Notes: a model not told the origin generated them from the letters alone. Counted from the first letter of the stretch, positions 31,817 to 41,107 are shown. The stretch: 64,000 nt of DNA from Vibrio europaeus (GCF_001695575.1 NZ_LUAX01000007.1:1674001-1738000); one strand, 5' to 3'. A program made the numbers and translations.

Positions 31817-33739
31817 ATGTCTAAGTTGAATACAGGGACGATTACTATTCCTGAAGACATGAGTGACAATTGGCAAACAATCGTCAATCTACTCGCAGAG
31901 ATAGTTAACGTTCCTGCAGCATTGATTATGAGAATACATAAAGAGCATATTGAAGTATTCTCTGCCAACAATAACCGTACGCACCCTTACCATATCAGTG
32001 ATAGTGAAACTCTCGGACAGGGTTTGTACTGTGAAACTGTCGTGAATGAAAATAGACAGCTTGTTGTACCAAACGCTAGTGCGGATGAGAAATGGTGCAA
32101 TAACCCAGATATGAAATTTGGACTGCTCGCTTATTGCGGCTTACCTGTACGTTGGCCAAATGGCGATATGTTTGGCACAATTTGCGTACTCGACGATCGA
32201 GAAAACCCGTTTGGTGATACCTACCAGCAACTGCTGATTTCATTTCGAGACTCTGTAGAGGCTCAGCTGAAAACCCTTTATCAAAATCACTATTTGCAGC
32301 AGCTTAACCTAGAGCTTGAATCGAGAGTCAGTACTCGTACTCAAGATCTGGTTGATCTCAATTATTCTCTCAACTTAGAAATCGATAAACGCCGCGCTGC
32401 TGAGCGTAAGATCCGTTATCAACAACTGCATGATCTCGGGACAGGTTTTTTAAACCGAAACGCTTTGGAATCAGAAACACAGCAACTTCTCGATATCTTG
32501 CCTTTAGAAGCCCATCTAGATGACCATTTTAAAATTGGCCTTTTACACATAGGTTTTACAAATGGAAGAAGAATTCAAGCCAAATATGGTTATGGCGCTT
32601 GGGAAGAAGTCCTTAAGGAATTCCGTCAACGTCTCACTCAACACACGCAGTTAAACGTCGTGACAGCCAGACCATCATCAACAGATTTAGCATTTGTTTT
32701 CAAAACGCACCAATACGAAAATGATATCAACACCTTGTGCCGCGAACTTGTTGACGTTAGCCAGACTGAATTTGTCGTCGAAGGCGAACATCTGCACCTC
32801 CATAGCTATATTGGCGTCGCGAGTTCAGATGATACCCAGTCAGCAAAATCGTTACTTAAGTACGCAGCAGAAGCGATGCAGTCATGTAAAGACTCTGGGC
32901 ATAAGTTTAGCTTCTATTCTCAAGACATTTCAGATACGCAAAAAAACATCAGCCAACTAGAGAGTTACTTGCTTCAGGCCGTGCGTAATGAAGACTTATT
33001 GCTCTACTTCCAACCCAAAGTATCTCCACTTACCCATCGTTGGATTGGTGCAGAAGCCCTACTCCGTTGGCGTCATCCTATACTTGGCGATATTTCTAAT
33101 GAAACACTGATCCACCTAGCCGAACAGAACGGATTAATTTTCGAGGTCGGAAGCTTCGTCCTTCGCTCTGCAATACAGAAAGCGGCTGAATGGGCAACCC
33201 ATGTCAACGATTTTGTTATCAGTGTTAATGTTTCAGCAGTGCAACTTCAGAGCCCACAATTTGTCAATCAGGTGCAAGACTTGTTAGTTGCTTACCAATT
33301 ACCTGCGCGCTACTTAGAGCTAGAGGTGACAGAAAGCGGCTTGATAGCAGACGAGATTGTTGCGCGTAACACATTGATTTCTCTTAGCGAACTTGGGGTG
33401 ACATTGTCACTAGATGATTTTGGTACAGGTTATGCCTCGTTTAACTATCTGAAGAAGTTTCCATTTGATGCCATCAAGGTTGATAAAAGCTTTGTACATC
33501 AGTTGTCACACAGTGATGACGATAAAGAAATCGTCCGCTCTATTATTTCAATCGCCAAAAAGCTTAACCTTAAGGTCACGGTTGAAGGCATCGAAAACAG
33601 CGAACATGAATCCTTTATACTGGCTGAAGGTTGCGACATCGGTCAGGGCTTCCTCTACGGTAAACCCATGCCATTTGATGAGTTTGAGATGCATCTGTTA
33701 AACCAGAACAACTTATCTCCTAAGTACTCTTATTCCTAG
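31817..33739 (+). CDS. GAF-GGDEF-EAL protein, predicted c-di-GMP phosphodiesterase
   Basis: A cytoplasmic protein of about 640 residues. It has an N-terminal GAF domain (WQTIVNLLAEIVNVPAALIMRI to MFGTICVLDD) and a coiled-coil linker (LNLELESRVSTRTQDL). The GGDEF-like domain has decayed to SSTDL in ARPSSTDLAFVF and cannot be a cyclase. A complete EAL domain follows: AEALLRWRHP, SVNVSAVQ, ELEVTESG, SLDDFGTGYAS, IKVDKSF, VTVEGIEN and GQGFLYGKPM. The start at ATG 31817 lies beyond the fabV terminator and has AGGGAT upstream; ATG codons at 31691 and 31742 are less likely. The degraded GGDEF may act as a GTP-sensing module. Confidence 0.85.
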   Translation: MSKLNTGTITIPEDMSDNWQTIVNLLAEIVNVPAALIMRIHKEHIEVFSANNNRTHPYHISDSETLGQGLYCETVVNENRQLVVPNASADEKWCNNPDMKFGLLAYCGLPVRWPNGDMFGTICVLDDRENPFGDTYQQLLISFRDSVEAQLKTLYQNHYLQQLNLELESRVSTRTQDLVDLNYSLNLEIDKRRAAERKIRYQQLHDLGTGFLNRNALESETQQLLDILPLEAHLDDHFKIGLLHIGFTNGRRIQAKYGYGAWEEVLKEFRQRLTQHTQLNVVTARPSSTDLAFVFKTHQYENDINTLCRELVDVSQTEFVVEGEHLHLHSYIGVASSDDTQSAKSLLKYAAEAMQSCKDSGHKFSFYSQDISDTQKNISQLESYLLQAVRNEDLLLYFQPKVSPLTHRWIGAEALLRWRHPILGDISNETLIHLAEQNGLIFEVGSFVLRSAIQKAAEWATHVNDFVISVNVSAVQLQSPQFVNQVQDLLVAYQLPARYLELEVTESGLIADEIVARNTLISLSELGVTLSLDDFGTGYASFNYLKKFPFDAIKVDKSFVHQLSHSDDDKEIVRSIISIAKKLNLKVTVEGIENSEHESFILAEGCDIGQGFLYGKPMPFDEFEMHLLNQNNLSPKYSYS

Positions 33740-33763
33740 CGAATCGACAATTGCTTTACTCCG

Positions 33764-33796
33764 AGACGAGCGATTTCTATAATCCTCGTCTTTCTT
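33764..33796 (+). terminator. Possible weak terminator
   Basis: AGACGAG (33764-33770) pairs with CTCGTCT (33785-33791), followed by TTCTTG. The 14-nt loop and broken T tract make it weak. Confidence 0.35.
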
Positions 33797-33817
33797 GTTC
33801 CCACAATAGAGATCAAT

Positions 33818-35473
33818 ATGGATCAACTCTCCGCTACACTCAAAAAAATAGAAAAGCAAAACTACCACGCCTACCAACAACTTAAAGGCGAGTACGATTT
33901 TGGCGACTATACATTCCATATTGATTATGTTCAGGGTGACCCATACGCCTCTGCTTCACGTGTTCGTGCCGTTCGTCCTTGGCCGGTCACAGGTTTAGCT
34001 TGGCTGCGCGAAACATCTCCTTCTTATCAAATAGCAGCCCGTGATTTTATTGCGCGAAGCTTTGCTCAGTTTGCCAAGCAAGAAGCGAGCGTCAGCATTG
34101 CACTGACAGGCCAAACTGTGCTGGATAACACTGCTGTGCTATTCACCGAACAAGGAATTGAATTACGATTTAGAATCAATTTACCTGCTGAAGGTCGTTC
34201 AGTTCTTGGTAAGAAAGCAGACAACATACTGACCTTCCATCTGCCTAAATTTATTCGCAAAGCGACACTGGAGCGCGAACTCGATCAGCAAGCGCTGATC
34301 AAGCACTGCCAAGTGATTGAAGATCAGACAGCGCTACGTAGCCAGTTAGAAAGCAAAGGGCTGCTTGCGTTTGTCGGTAACGGTTCTGTCTTACCTCGAA
34401 TTTCAGGAAACTGCGACTTGCCGATGAAAGAGGCCGTTGAGTTTGTCGCTCCTCAAGCGCTTGAAGTAACTTTAACCACCCCGAATAGTGGTGAAGTTAA
34501 AGGTTTAGGTATTCCTAAAGGAATTACGTTAATCGTTGGCGGTGGATTTCACGGCAAATCAACCTTGCTCAACGCCATTGAGCGTTCAATTTACGATCAC
34601 ATCCCGGGTGATGGTCGTGAGCGTATCGTAACAAATACGCTTGCTATGAAGATAAAAGCGGAAGATGGCCGCTGCGTTCATTCACTTAATCTATCTAATT
34701 ACATCAACCATCTGCCAATGGGTAAGGATACTTCAGATTTTTCTACCCAAGACGCTTCGGGTTCTACATCACAAGCCGCTTGGCTACAGGAGTCGATTGA
34801 GTCCGGCGCGAAAGCAATTTTGATTGATGAAGATACTTCAGCAACCAATTTTATGATTCGAGATGAACGTATGCAGGCGTTAGTAAGTAAAGGTGATGAA
34901 CCAATCACACCATTGGTAGATCGAATTGCGCAGCTTAATGAACAACTCGATGTATCAACCATCGTCGTCATGGGCGGCTCTGGCGACTACTTGGATGTTG
35001 CTAACACTGTCATTCAAATGCATGACTACCAAGCAATCGATGTGACGGAAAAAGCCAAACAAGTCGTCCAATTACACCCTACGCAAAGACAGAATGAAAG
35101 TGAGTCTAACCTAGAGTCATTCCGCCCGCGAGGGTTTAACTGTGCAGCGCTACAGAAAGTTTTGAGCGAAGGTAAATTTAGAATCGCCGCCAAAGGGCGT
35201 GATTCATTGAGGTTTGGTAAAGAGTACACCGACCTAAGTGCTTTGGAGCAATTAGAAACTACTAACGAGCTTAATGCACTTGGTTGGGTTTGGTTCCAGT
35301 TTGCTCAGCAACCAGGTTGGTCTAAGCTTCCAGCGAAGGATATTGAGCGCTATTTAGGTGAGGATTGGTACAGCACCATGCCAAATCAAGGTGACTTAGC
35401 CAAACCGCGCGTACTTGATGTTCTAGCGGCCCTTAATCGCATGCGTAAGTCTCAGTTTCGACCTTCCAAATAA
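33818..35473 (+). CDS. Predicted ATPase of the ABC class (PF09818)
   Basis: This 551-residue protein is unlike transport ATPases. A long N-terminal domain (GDYTFHIDYVQGDPYASASRVR, then YQIAARDFIARSF) precedes an ABC-type core with Walker A GGGFHGKSTLL near 248-258. The signature-like segment is DFSTQDASGSTSQAAW, and Walker B AILIDEDTSATNFMIRD is followed by DVSTIVVMGGSGDYLDVA. This is the ABC_ATPase family; a trypanosome relative, MRB1590, binds RNA in mitochondrial editing complexes. The bacterial function is unknown; nucleic-acid handling is inference. It is monocistronic with its own terminator. The name isopentenyl-diphosphate isomerase seen on some relatives is not supported by anything here. 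Confidence 0.85.
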   Translation: MDQLSATLKKIEKQNYHAYQQLKGEYDFGDYTFHIDYVQGDPYASASRVRAVRPWPVTGLAWLRETSPSYQIAARDFIARSFAQFAKQEASVSIALTGQTVLDNTAVLFTEQGIELRFRINLPAEGRSVLGKKADNILTFHLPKFIRKATLERELDQQALIKHCQVIEDQTALRSQLESKGLLAFVGNGSVLPRISGNCDLPMKEAVEFVAPQALEVTLTTPNSGEVKGLGIPKGITLIVGGGFHGKSTLLNAIERSIYDHIPGDGRERIVTNTLAMKIKAEDGRCVHSLNLSNYINHLPMGKDTSDFSTQDASGSTSQAAWLQESIESGAKAILIDEDTSATNFMIRDERMQALVSKGDEPITPLVDRIAQLNEQLDVSTIVVMGGSGDYLDVANTVIQMHDYQAIDVTEKAKQVVQLHPTQRQNESESNLESFRPRGFNCAALQKVLSEGKFRIAAKGRDSLRFGKEYTDLSALEQLETTNELNALGWVWFQFAQQPGWSKLPAKDIERYLGEDWYSTMPNQGDLAKPRVLDVLAALNRMRKSQFRPSK

Positions 35474-35497
35474 GGTTAAAGCGGTAAACTGATGTAT

Positions 35498-35530
35498 AAA
35501 GCGCCTATTGATTAGGCGCTTTTCTTTTCT
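35498..35530 (+). terminator. Rho-independent terminator after the ABC-class ATPase
   Basis: AAAGCGCCT (35498-35506) with complement AGGCGCTTT (35514-35522) and a T-rich tail TTTCTTTTCT. The next gene's ATG comes only 8 nt after the tail. Confidence 0.82.
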
Positions 35531-35537
35531 ACCGACG

Positions 35538-36059
35538 ATGAACTTCACTATTACCACTTCAAATCTCGTTCTTCGCGACTTCACTCCATCAGATGTGAAA
35601 CATTACGTCGAGCAGTGCCAAGACCCCAAGTACCAACGCTATTACAACGAAGAAGATTGCTCGTTAGAGAAAAGCACCCAACTTGCCAATATGTTTATTG
35701 AACAAGCTTTAGAGTCACCACGAACCCAGTACCACCTAGTAATTCAGTGTAAGCTCTCGGGCCACTATTTAGGTCTTGCAGCGTTACGCCTAGAACAAAA
35801 GAATCAAGCCTCAATCGGCTGCGGTTTAGCAAGAAACAGGCAAGGAAAAGGTGTTGCTGAAGAAGCTATGCTCGCATTGGTCAACTATGGGTTTAGTCAA
35901 CTCGATGTAAAACGTGTCTACGCAGAGACACTCTCTAGCAATAAAGCGGCGATAAGACTCTGTAAACGTGTTGGTATGTCGATTGATTGTGAACGCACTA
36001 ATGACCGCTTCTTCAGAGATAAATGGTGGAGCACGACCGTTTTACATATGACGCGTTAA
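35538..36059 (+). CDS. GNAT family N-acetyltransferase (RimJ/RimL type)
   Basis: A 173-residue GNAT enzyme that would transfer an acetyl group from acetyl-CoA. The RimJ-like start NLVLRDFTPSDVKHYVEQCQ is clear. The acetyl-CoA loop is in GCGLARNRQGKGVAEEAM (R/QxxGxG type), and YAETLSSNKAAIRLCKRVGM is the usual C-terminal motif. The substrate is unknown. ATG 35538 lies 8 nt after the T tract of the preceding terminator and has no Shine-Dalgarno, so the message is either leaderless or arises by read-through. An upstream in-frame start would fall inside the terminator hairpin. Confidence 0.85.
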   Translation: MNFTITTSNLVLRDFTPSDVKHYVEQCQDPKYQRYYNEEDCSLEKSTQLANMFIEQALESPRTQYHLVIQCKLSGHYLGLAALRLEQKNQASIGCGLARNRQGKGVAEEAMLALVNYGFSQLDVKRVYAETLSSNKAAIRLCKRVGMSIDCERTNDRFFRDKWWSTTVLHMTR

Positions 36060-36212
36060 CCTTTATTCCCCTCTTTGCTTAGACTCACCTTTGGTCTCAC
36101 ACGGCCACCTCAAAGGATTCCAATATCCAATTTACGTCCATTTATAATTTGACATCAAACCTAAGTTTCATTATTGTGCGGGACACCTAAGAATAGTTAT
36201 CATTTTTAATCA

Positions 36213-36974
36213 ATGAACTTAAGTTCTCAATCTTCTCGGACTTATTGGTTAAAGTCTATAGTTGTCCCTACCCTTATCGTAACTGTATGGCACTTAGCCA
36301 CCACATTTGGTGATATCAGTAGCTACATCTTGCCTTCACCTATTACGGTCGTAACTGCATTCACAGATATGTTGATGAGCGGTGAACTAGCCGAACACAT
36401 ACGTGCCAGTCTTCAGCGAGTTGGGATAGGGTTCGGGACAACGGCTGTATTAGCGATTGCATTCGCCATGCTATTTGTTCGCTTTCAAGGCCTATACGAC
36501 TACTTCGAATTTCTATTTGAATGCCTGCGCGCAATCCCTGCTTTAGCATTTAGCCCTTTGTTTATCGTCTGGATGGGAATTGGTGAAGCGCCAAAGTTGA
36601 TGATCATCTTGTTTGCCTCTTTTTTCCCCGTGTTTCTTAACGCGTATGGAGGCTTACAAAATGTTGATAAAAAATATCTTGAGCTAGGCAGAAGCCTTGA
36701 GCTTAGCCAAAGTGAAATCATTAGACACATTCGCTTGCCTGCGGCACTGCCGCAAATCATTACTGGTCTAAGGCTTGGGTTTGGATACAGTTGGCGTGCA
36801 TTGATGGGCGCAGAACTCATTGCCGCGGCGTCAGGTTTGGGTTTTCTGATTGTTGATGCCGAAGAACTGGCAAGAACCGATAAAGCGATGGCGGGGATCA
36901 TCGTTATTGGCGTCCTTGGATTTTGCTTAGACTTTATCTTTAAAAAGGTTACCGCTCATGCTATCCGTCACTAA
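36213..36974 (+). CDS. ABC transporter permease, SsuC/NrtB/TauC type
   Basis: This 253-residue inner-membrane permease has about six helices and the EAA loop NVDKKYLELGRSLELSQSEIIRHIRLPAALPQI (in pieces), which contacts the ATPase. SSYILPSPITVV near the start is typical of the sulfonate/nitrate/taurine family. The last residues overlap the ATPase gene by 17 nt. With the next two genes it forms a complete importer. The substrate is not clear from sequence; sulfonates, taurine, nitrate or pyrimidine-like compounds are all handled by this family. There is no good Shine-Dalgarno before ATG 36213. Confidence 0.87.
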   Translation: MNLSSQSSRTYWLKSIVVPTLIVTVWHLATTFGDISSYILPSPITVVTAFTDMLMSGELAEHIRASLQRVGIGFGTTAVLAIAFAMLFVRFQGLYDYFEFLFECLRAIPALAFSPLFIVWMGIGEAPKLMIILFASFFPVFLNAYGGLQNVDKKYLELGRSLELSQSEIIRHIRLPAALPQIITGLRLGFGYSWRALMGAELIAAASGLGFLIVDAEELARTDKAMAGIIVIGVLGFCLDFIFKKVTAHAIRH

Positions 36975-37659
36975 TCTGTCTAAGTCATTTGATGATCCAC
37001 AACAAGGGAAATCTTATGTCCTTAAAGGCGTCAATTTAAACGTTGATGCAGGTGAATTTGTCGCAGTCTTAGGTAAAAGCGGTTGTGGCAAAAGTACGCT
37101 GATTAAATGTTTATCAGGTATGCATGACGCCTGTAGTGGGCAAATTCAGGCTGCAAAGAACTTAGTTTCAGGCTACGTTTTCCAAGAACCTCGCTTATTA
37201 CCTTGGTATACCGTCAAACAAAACCTACAACTTGCGTTCAATAAACAGCAACGAAACTCTGACGAGGCACACAAGGCCATTGAGAACGCGTTAATGTTAA
37301 CAGGCATACTCGACAAAATCGAGGCTTATCCTAATCAACTTAGCGGTGGGATGGCTCAACGCGTCGCCATCGCCCGTTCTTTGTGTCGAAAACCTAATCT
37401 TCTGTATATGGATGAACCATTCAGCGCATTGGATGCTTTGACCCGTCAGAACATGCAAACCGAATTAAAGCGTATCCATCAGAAAACACAATGTAGCGTA
37501 GTCTTTATTACTCACGATGTTCGCGAAGCCGTAACACTCGCCGATCGTATTTTGGTGATTGAAAATGGCATTTTTAAATTTGAATACAACGTCAAACAAT
37601 CAAGTTTAACTCGTGAGCAGCTAACACAAACAATTATCCAGCAATCATTCAACCATTAG
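36958..37659 (+). CDS. ABC transporter ATP-binding protein, SsuB/NrtD type
   Basis: A 233-residue ATPase with Walker A GKSGCGKSTL, Q-loop FQEPRLLPW (the RLLPW form typical of SsuB/TauB/NrtD), signature LSGGMAQRVAIARSL, Walker B LLYMDEPFSALD and switch VFITHDVREAV. The start overlaps the permease gene by 17 nt and the binding-protein gene follows after 9 nt, so the three are one operon. It energises import by the upstream permease. Confidence 0.92.
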   Translation: MLSVTNLSKSFDDPQQGKSYVLKGVNLNVDAGEFVAVLGKSGCGKSTLIKCLSGMHDACSGQIQAAKNLVSGYVFQEPRLLPWYTVKQNLQLAFNKQQRNSDEAHKAIENALMLTGILDKIEAYPNQLSGGMAQRVAIARSLCRKPNLLYMDEPFSALDALTRQNMQTELKRIHQKTQCSVVFITHDVREAVTLADRILVIENGIFKFEYNVKQSSLTREQLTQTIIQQSFNH

Positions 37660-37668
37660 GAGAACTCA

Positions 37669-38616
37669 GTGAAAAAACTTATTGCGGTTTGTGCTGTAGC
37701 GGCGTCTTTAGTATGTAATTTCGCTTCCGCAGAAACAAAAAAAGTCGTTAATGTAACTTACGTACCTACCCCTTTTAATTTGCAGCTTATGGTTATGCGC
37801 GATCAAGGGATCCTTGACCAAGAGTTAGAAAAACATGGCGCAACTGTTGAGTGGCACAAAATCAGTTCTGGTGTGCATCAAGCGAAAGCCATGGCTTCGG
37901 GCTCTGTAGACATCGCATCCGTGATGAATACAAATTCGTTTCTGATGGCAAACCGTGAAGGAAACAGCCTGAAGGTGATTGGTACTGTTGCAAGACCAAG
38001 CAAAATCTTTTCTCTGGTAGTCTCGCCTAAGTTTGAAGGTGATATCAAAGATCTAGCCGATAAAAAAGTGGCTGGTGTTAAAGGAACGGTAGTACAACAA
38101 ATGCTAGTCGCACAGCTTGCTGCCAATGACATGACTCAGTCGGACGTAAAATTCATCAATATGGCAACGCCGAAAGCATTTAACGCTTTAATGGCAGGTA
38201 GCATCGACGCTGGACTTCTTACTTCAAGCTATATTCTTAAAGCTCAAGATGGTGGTGCTCGTGTGCTCGCCACAGCGGATGGTTACATCAACCCGATTCT
38301 AATCAGTGCGACAACGGATAAGTTCGCCTCTGAAAACCCTCGGCTAGTTGAAGCCTTCCTTGAAGCTCAACGCAAAGCGATGAATTACATTAAAACAAAT
38401 CATCAGCAAGCAATCGAGATTGGCGCGACAGAACACGGCGTATCCAATGAACAGGCAGAAAAACTGACGGATTGGTCTGCTCTTGCCAGTCACTTTGGTC
38501 AAGATGATTTGCAAGCCCTGAAAAATGATACCAAATTTTTAGTAGAGAACGGCCTAATGCGTGATGGTCTAGATGTGGAAAGCTTAGTCGCTCCAACATC
38601 GGCAACCTACCTATAA
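37669..38616 (+). CDS. ABC transporter substrate-binding protein, SsuA/NrtA type
   Basis: This 315-residue periplasmic binding protein has a Sec signal peptide (MKKLIAVCAVAASLVCNFASA) and no lipobox, so it is soluble. The two-lobed NMT1/SsuA-like fold shows in KISSGVHQAKAMASGSVDIASVMNTN, VAGVKGTVVQQMLVAQL and FNALMAGSIDAGLLTSSY. It has no residue set that I can link to one substrate. Last gene of the three-gene importer; a bidirectional terminator follows at 38634. Confidence 0.88.
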   Translation: MKKLIAVCAVAASLVCNFASAETKKVVNVTYVPTPFNLQLMVMRDQGILDQELEKHGATVEWHKISSGVHQAKAMASGSVDIASVMNTNSFLMANREGNSLKVIGTVARPSKIFSLVVSPKFEGDIKDLADKKVAGVKGTVVQQMLVAQLAANDMTQSDVKFINMATPKAFNALMAGSIDAGLLTSSYILKAQDGGARVLATADGYINPILISATTDKFASENPRLVEAFLEAQRKAMNYIKTNHQQAIEIGATEHGVSNEQAEKLTDWSALASHFGQDDLQALKNDTKFLVENGLMRDGLDVESLVAPTSATYL

Positions 38617-38633
38617 TTTTCTTATAAAACTAA

Positions 38634-38661
38634 AAAAGGTCGTGTTAATCACGACCTTTTC
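38634..38661. terminator. Bidirectional Rho-independent terminator
   Basis: AAAAGGTCGTG (38634-38644), loop TTAAT and CACGACCTTTT (to 38660). It serves the importer operon and the convergent DnaJ-related gene. Confidence 0.88.
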
Positions 38662-38675
38662 TATATGAACTCTAT

Positions 38676-39293
38676 CTAGTGACGCAATATATGCCAAGCT
38701 TCACACAAAACCCTAAATCTATCGCTATCGCCGTTGTCACGATCAGGGTGCCATTTTAATGCGAGTTTACGCCATGTTTTGCGTATCTCAGTTTGGCTCG
38801 CGTCTTGCGGCAACTCAAACAAGCTAAGCGCCTTTGCTCGGTCCATCTCTTTGCCATTGGTACTTCCAACAAACTCGCGGTAACGAGTCCAGAATTCATT
38901 GAGAAGGCGTTTTACTTCACCCTCTTCTGCTTCATAGTTCTTCCAATGGATGTAATAGTCCCTAAGAGGATCGTGATGATCAACTTCATGTCCAGGCACT
39001 TGATGAGATGGCATTAAAATAATATCCATCGCCTCTACCTGTAACCACTTATCGGGATAGAGTGTTTCTTGTAGCTGATACAAGGCATTCATGATAAGAA
39101 AGTTGCGCTTGAATAGATCTTTTTCTGGTGAATCGTCAAGCAATGGGATGAAACCAAGTTCTCCGAGATGAGAAGCTAGCGTATGTACCTTCCACCCGCT
39201 TGGCTTTTTCCGAAGTACCTCGAGAATTGGCCAAAGCAAAGGGTTTTCCATGTATTGCTGAAACTGCGCAGTGAGCTCTTGTCGTTCTTGCAT
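38676..39293 (-). CDS. DnaJ-related protein with C-terminal J domain
   Basis: This protein of about 205 residues belongs to the DNA-J-related group. An N-terminal helical region (ENPLLWPILEVLRKKPSGWKVHTLASHL, then NALYQLQETLYPDKW) precedes a short J domain at the extreme C-terminus, with RKTWRKLALKWHPDRDNGD carrying the HPD tripeptide that stimulates DnaK. The zinc finger and substrate domains of DnaJ are absent, so it is a specialised DnaK partner. I chose ATG 39293 (MQERQELT); a longer frame starts at 39410 but runs through the terminator of the upstream gene. It is monocistronic. Confidence 0.83.
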   Translation of the reverse strand: MQERQELTAQFQQYMENPLLWPILEVLRKKPSGWKVHTLASHLGELGFIPLLDDSPEKDLFKRNFLIMNALYQLQETLYPDKWLQVEAMDIILMPSHQVPGHEVDHHDPLRDYYIHWKNYEAEEGEVKRLLNEFWTRYREFVGSTNGKEMDRAKALSLFELPQDASQTEIRKTWRKLALKWHPDRDNGDSDRFRVLCEAWHILRH

Positions 39294-39378
39294 AAACACC
39301 CTTATCTCCTTCTCCTTCAATAAAAGACATAAAGCCTTCTTTGTCGAGTTTCTAGCTTGATAAATGTCGCCTGCGCCA

Positions 39379-39407
39379 TAAAAAAAGAGCCGCATTCGCG
39401 ACTCTTT
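39379..39407 (-). terminator. Terminator of the oxygenase gene
   Basis: On the minus strand, AAAGAGTCGC-GAAT-GCGGCTCTTT (39384-39407, one G-T pair) runs into further T residues at 39379-39383. Confidence 0.8.
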
Positions 39408-39424
39408 CATTATTAAGTTTTTTG

Positions 39425-40264
39425 TTAAATAACACCAAGCTCGCGCAGGCGTTCCATCAGGTAACTGTCTGCGGTGTGACGCTCCGAAAGCACCACTTCA
39501 GGTTTTGGGTGCAAGAACAATGGCAACGAGATACGAGATTGTTCTTGACGCGCGCCAGTTGGGTTAATTACTCGGTGCGTCGTTGACGGGAAATAACCAC
39601 CCGACGCTTCTTGCAACATATCACCGATATTGATGATCAGGTTACCAAAGTCACATGGTACGTCTAACCAATCACCTTCTTTGCTTAGAACTTGCAGACC
39701 AGGTTCGTTTGCTGCCGGTAAAACGGTAAGTAAGTTAATATCTTCGTGTGCTGCGGCGCGGATAGCACCTGGTTCTTCATCACCTGTCATTGGTGGGTAA
39801 TGAAGAATACGAAGCAACGTTTTGTTGCTACCATTGATCATTTCTGACAATGCAATAGAGAACTTCTCTTGTACTTCTACAGGAGCATGAGCCTCTACCC
39901 AACCTAAAAGCTCTTCAGCAAATGCGTTAGCACGGTTGTAGTAATCCATGATTTGCTCTTTTAGCTCTTCAGGCATTTGCCCCCAAGGGTAAACGTGGAA
40001 GTACTCTTTAATATCTTTTACTGTGTGGCCTTTCGCCACTTCAGAAACACTCGGAGGGAAGTAGCCGTCTTGCGTTTCAACATTAAAATGAAATTTATTT
40101 TTACGCTCAGACATAAAGAACTGGTACCAATTCTCGTAAATTGACTCAACGAGCTCCTTTGGAATTGGGTGGTTCTTTAAGACACCAAAGCCTGTTTCAC
40201 GTAGAGACGTAACAAACAGCTCGGCAGCATTTTCCGCTTGATAATCGACAGTTTCCAGTTTCAT
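39425..40264 (-). CDS. 2-oxoglutarate/Fe(II)-dependent oxygenase (isopenicillin N synthase family)
   Basis: This 279-residue cytoplasmic enzyme has the double-stranded beta-helix fold. Iron ligands are visible as the H-x-D pair in AAAHEDINLLTVLP and the distal His in TTHRVINP. The 2-oxoglutarate carboxylate is held by Arg in QSRISLPLFLHP. The N-terminal DIOX_N part (GFGVLKNHPIPKELVESIYENW) is intact. The substrate is unknown; relatives act on small molecules or make ethylene or antibiotics. It is a single gene with its own terminator. Confidence 0.85.
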   Translation of the reverse strand: MKLETVDYQAENAAELFVTSLRETGFGVLKNHPIPKELVESIYENWYQFFMSERKNKFHFNVETQDGYFPPSVSEVAKGHTVKDIKEYFHVYPWGQMPEELKEQIMDYYNRANAFAEELLGWVEAHAPVEVQEKFSIALSEMINGSNKTLLRILHYPPMTGDEEPGAIRAAAHEDINLLTVLPAANEPGLQVLSKEGDWLDVPCDFGNLIINIGDMLQEASGGYFPSTTHRVINPTGARQEQSRISLPLFLHPKPEVVLSERHTADSYLMERLRELGVI

Positions 40265-40495
40265 GACTTTTACTTTCTAATAGTTATGTATGTGAGCAAA
40301 CGATTGTAGTTGTGACAATTTACTAAAGCAAACGATAAGCTGTGAGTGACATTCATTTGAGTATAGAGTGTGCAAAAAGGCTAAGTTTCAACATATTTTG
40401 TGACTACGAGCAGATTTTAGTCGATAAATAAAAACAATTGAACAGTGTTTTATTAAGTGCGATGATAGGTCTATTCTAACCAAAGGAGAGATTCT

Positions 40496-41107
40496 ATGAA
40501 TCGAGGTTATTCAAAGACACTGATTGCACTTTCAATTGCCTATAGCTTCGTCTTTGTGTTTTCAGCTATAGAGCCAACGTCACGTGCGGTTTGGTTAGCA
40601 GAGATCATTCCAGCAGCGTTAATTTTCGCCATCATATGGGTCGCGTCGCGCCGTTATACGTTTTCAAACACCGCTTACGTATTAATGTTTGTTTGGCTAT
40701 GCCTACACACTGTTGGTGCAAAATATACTTTTTCTGAAGTCCCTTTCGACTGGTTTAATCAACTTATTGGTTCTGAGCGTAACAACTTCGATCGCGTAGC
40801 CCATTTCTCGATAGGGCTTTATGCCTATCCGATTGCAGAATACCTTTTTAAAGGCAAAAAGCTTGGATTTGGCATAGCAACAAGCTACGCGCTATTTGCT
40901 ATCATGGCTTTAGCGGCAGGTTACGAGATCATCGAATGGTGGTATGCGGCCCTTGCCGGTGGAGACGAGGGCATCGCATTCTTAGGCTCACAAGGTGATA
41001 TTTGGGATGCTCAAAAAGATATGTTGATGGATACGCTTGGCGCAATCAGTTCTCTAATATTACTGACTGTTCAGCATCGAGTATTTTCTTCTATCCATGC
41101 TAAATAG
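40496..41107 (+). CDS. YjdF/DUF2238 family inner-membrane protein
   Basis: A 203-residue membrane protein with about six helices and the DUF2238 pattern: LCLHTVGAKYTFSEVPFDWF, NNFDRVAHFSIGLYAYPI, AGYEIIEWWYAAL and GDIWDAQKDMLMDTLGAI. Several conserved His, Asp and Glu residues at membrane borders (DRVAH, EIIEWW, DAQKDM) suggest a metal or lipid site, but the function is unknown. AAAGGAGAG lies 7 nt before the ATG. The last 37 nt overlap the convergent cutA gene. Confidence 0.87.
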   Translation: MNRGYSKTLIALSIAYSFVFVFSAIEPTSRAVWLAEIIPAALIFAIIWVASRRYTFSNTAYVLMFVWLCLHTVGAKYTFSEVPFDWFNQLIGSERNNFDRVAHFSIGLYAYPIAEYLFKGKKLGFGIATSYALFAIMALAAGYEIIEWWYAALAGGDEGIAFLGSQGDIWDAQKDMLMDTLGAISSLILLTVQHRVFSSIHAK

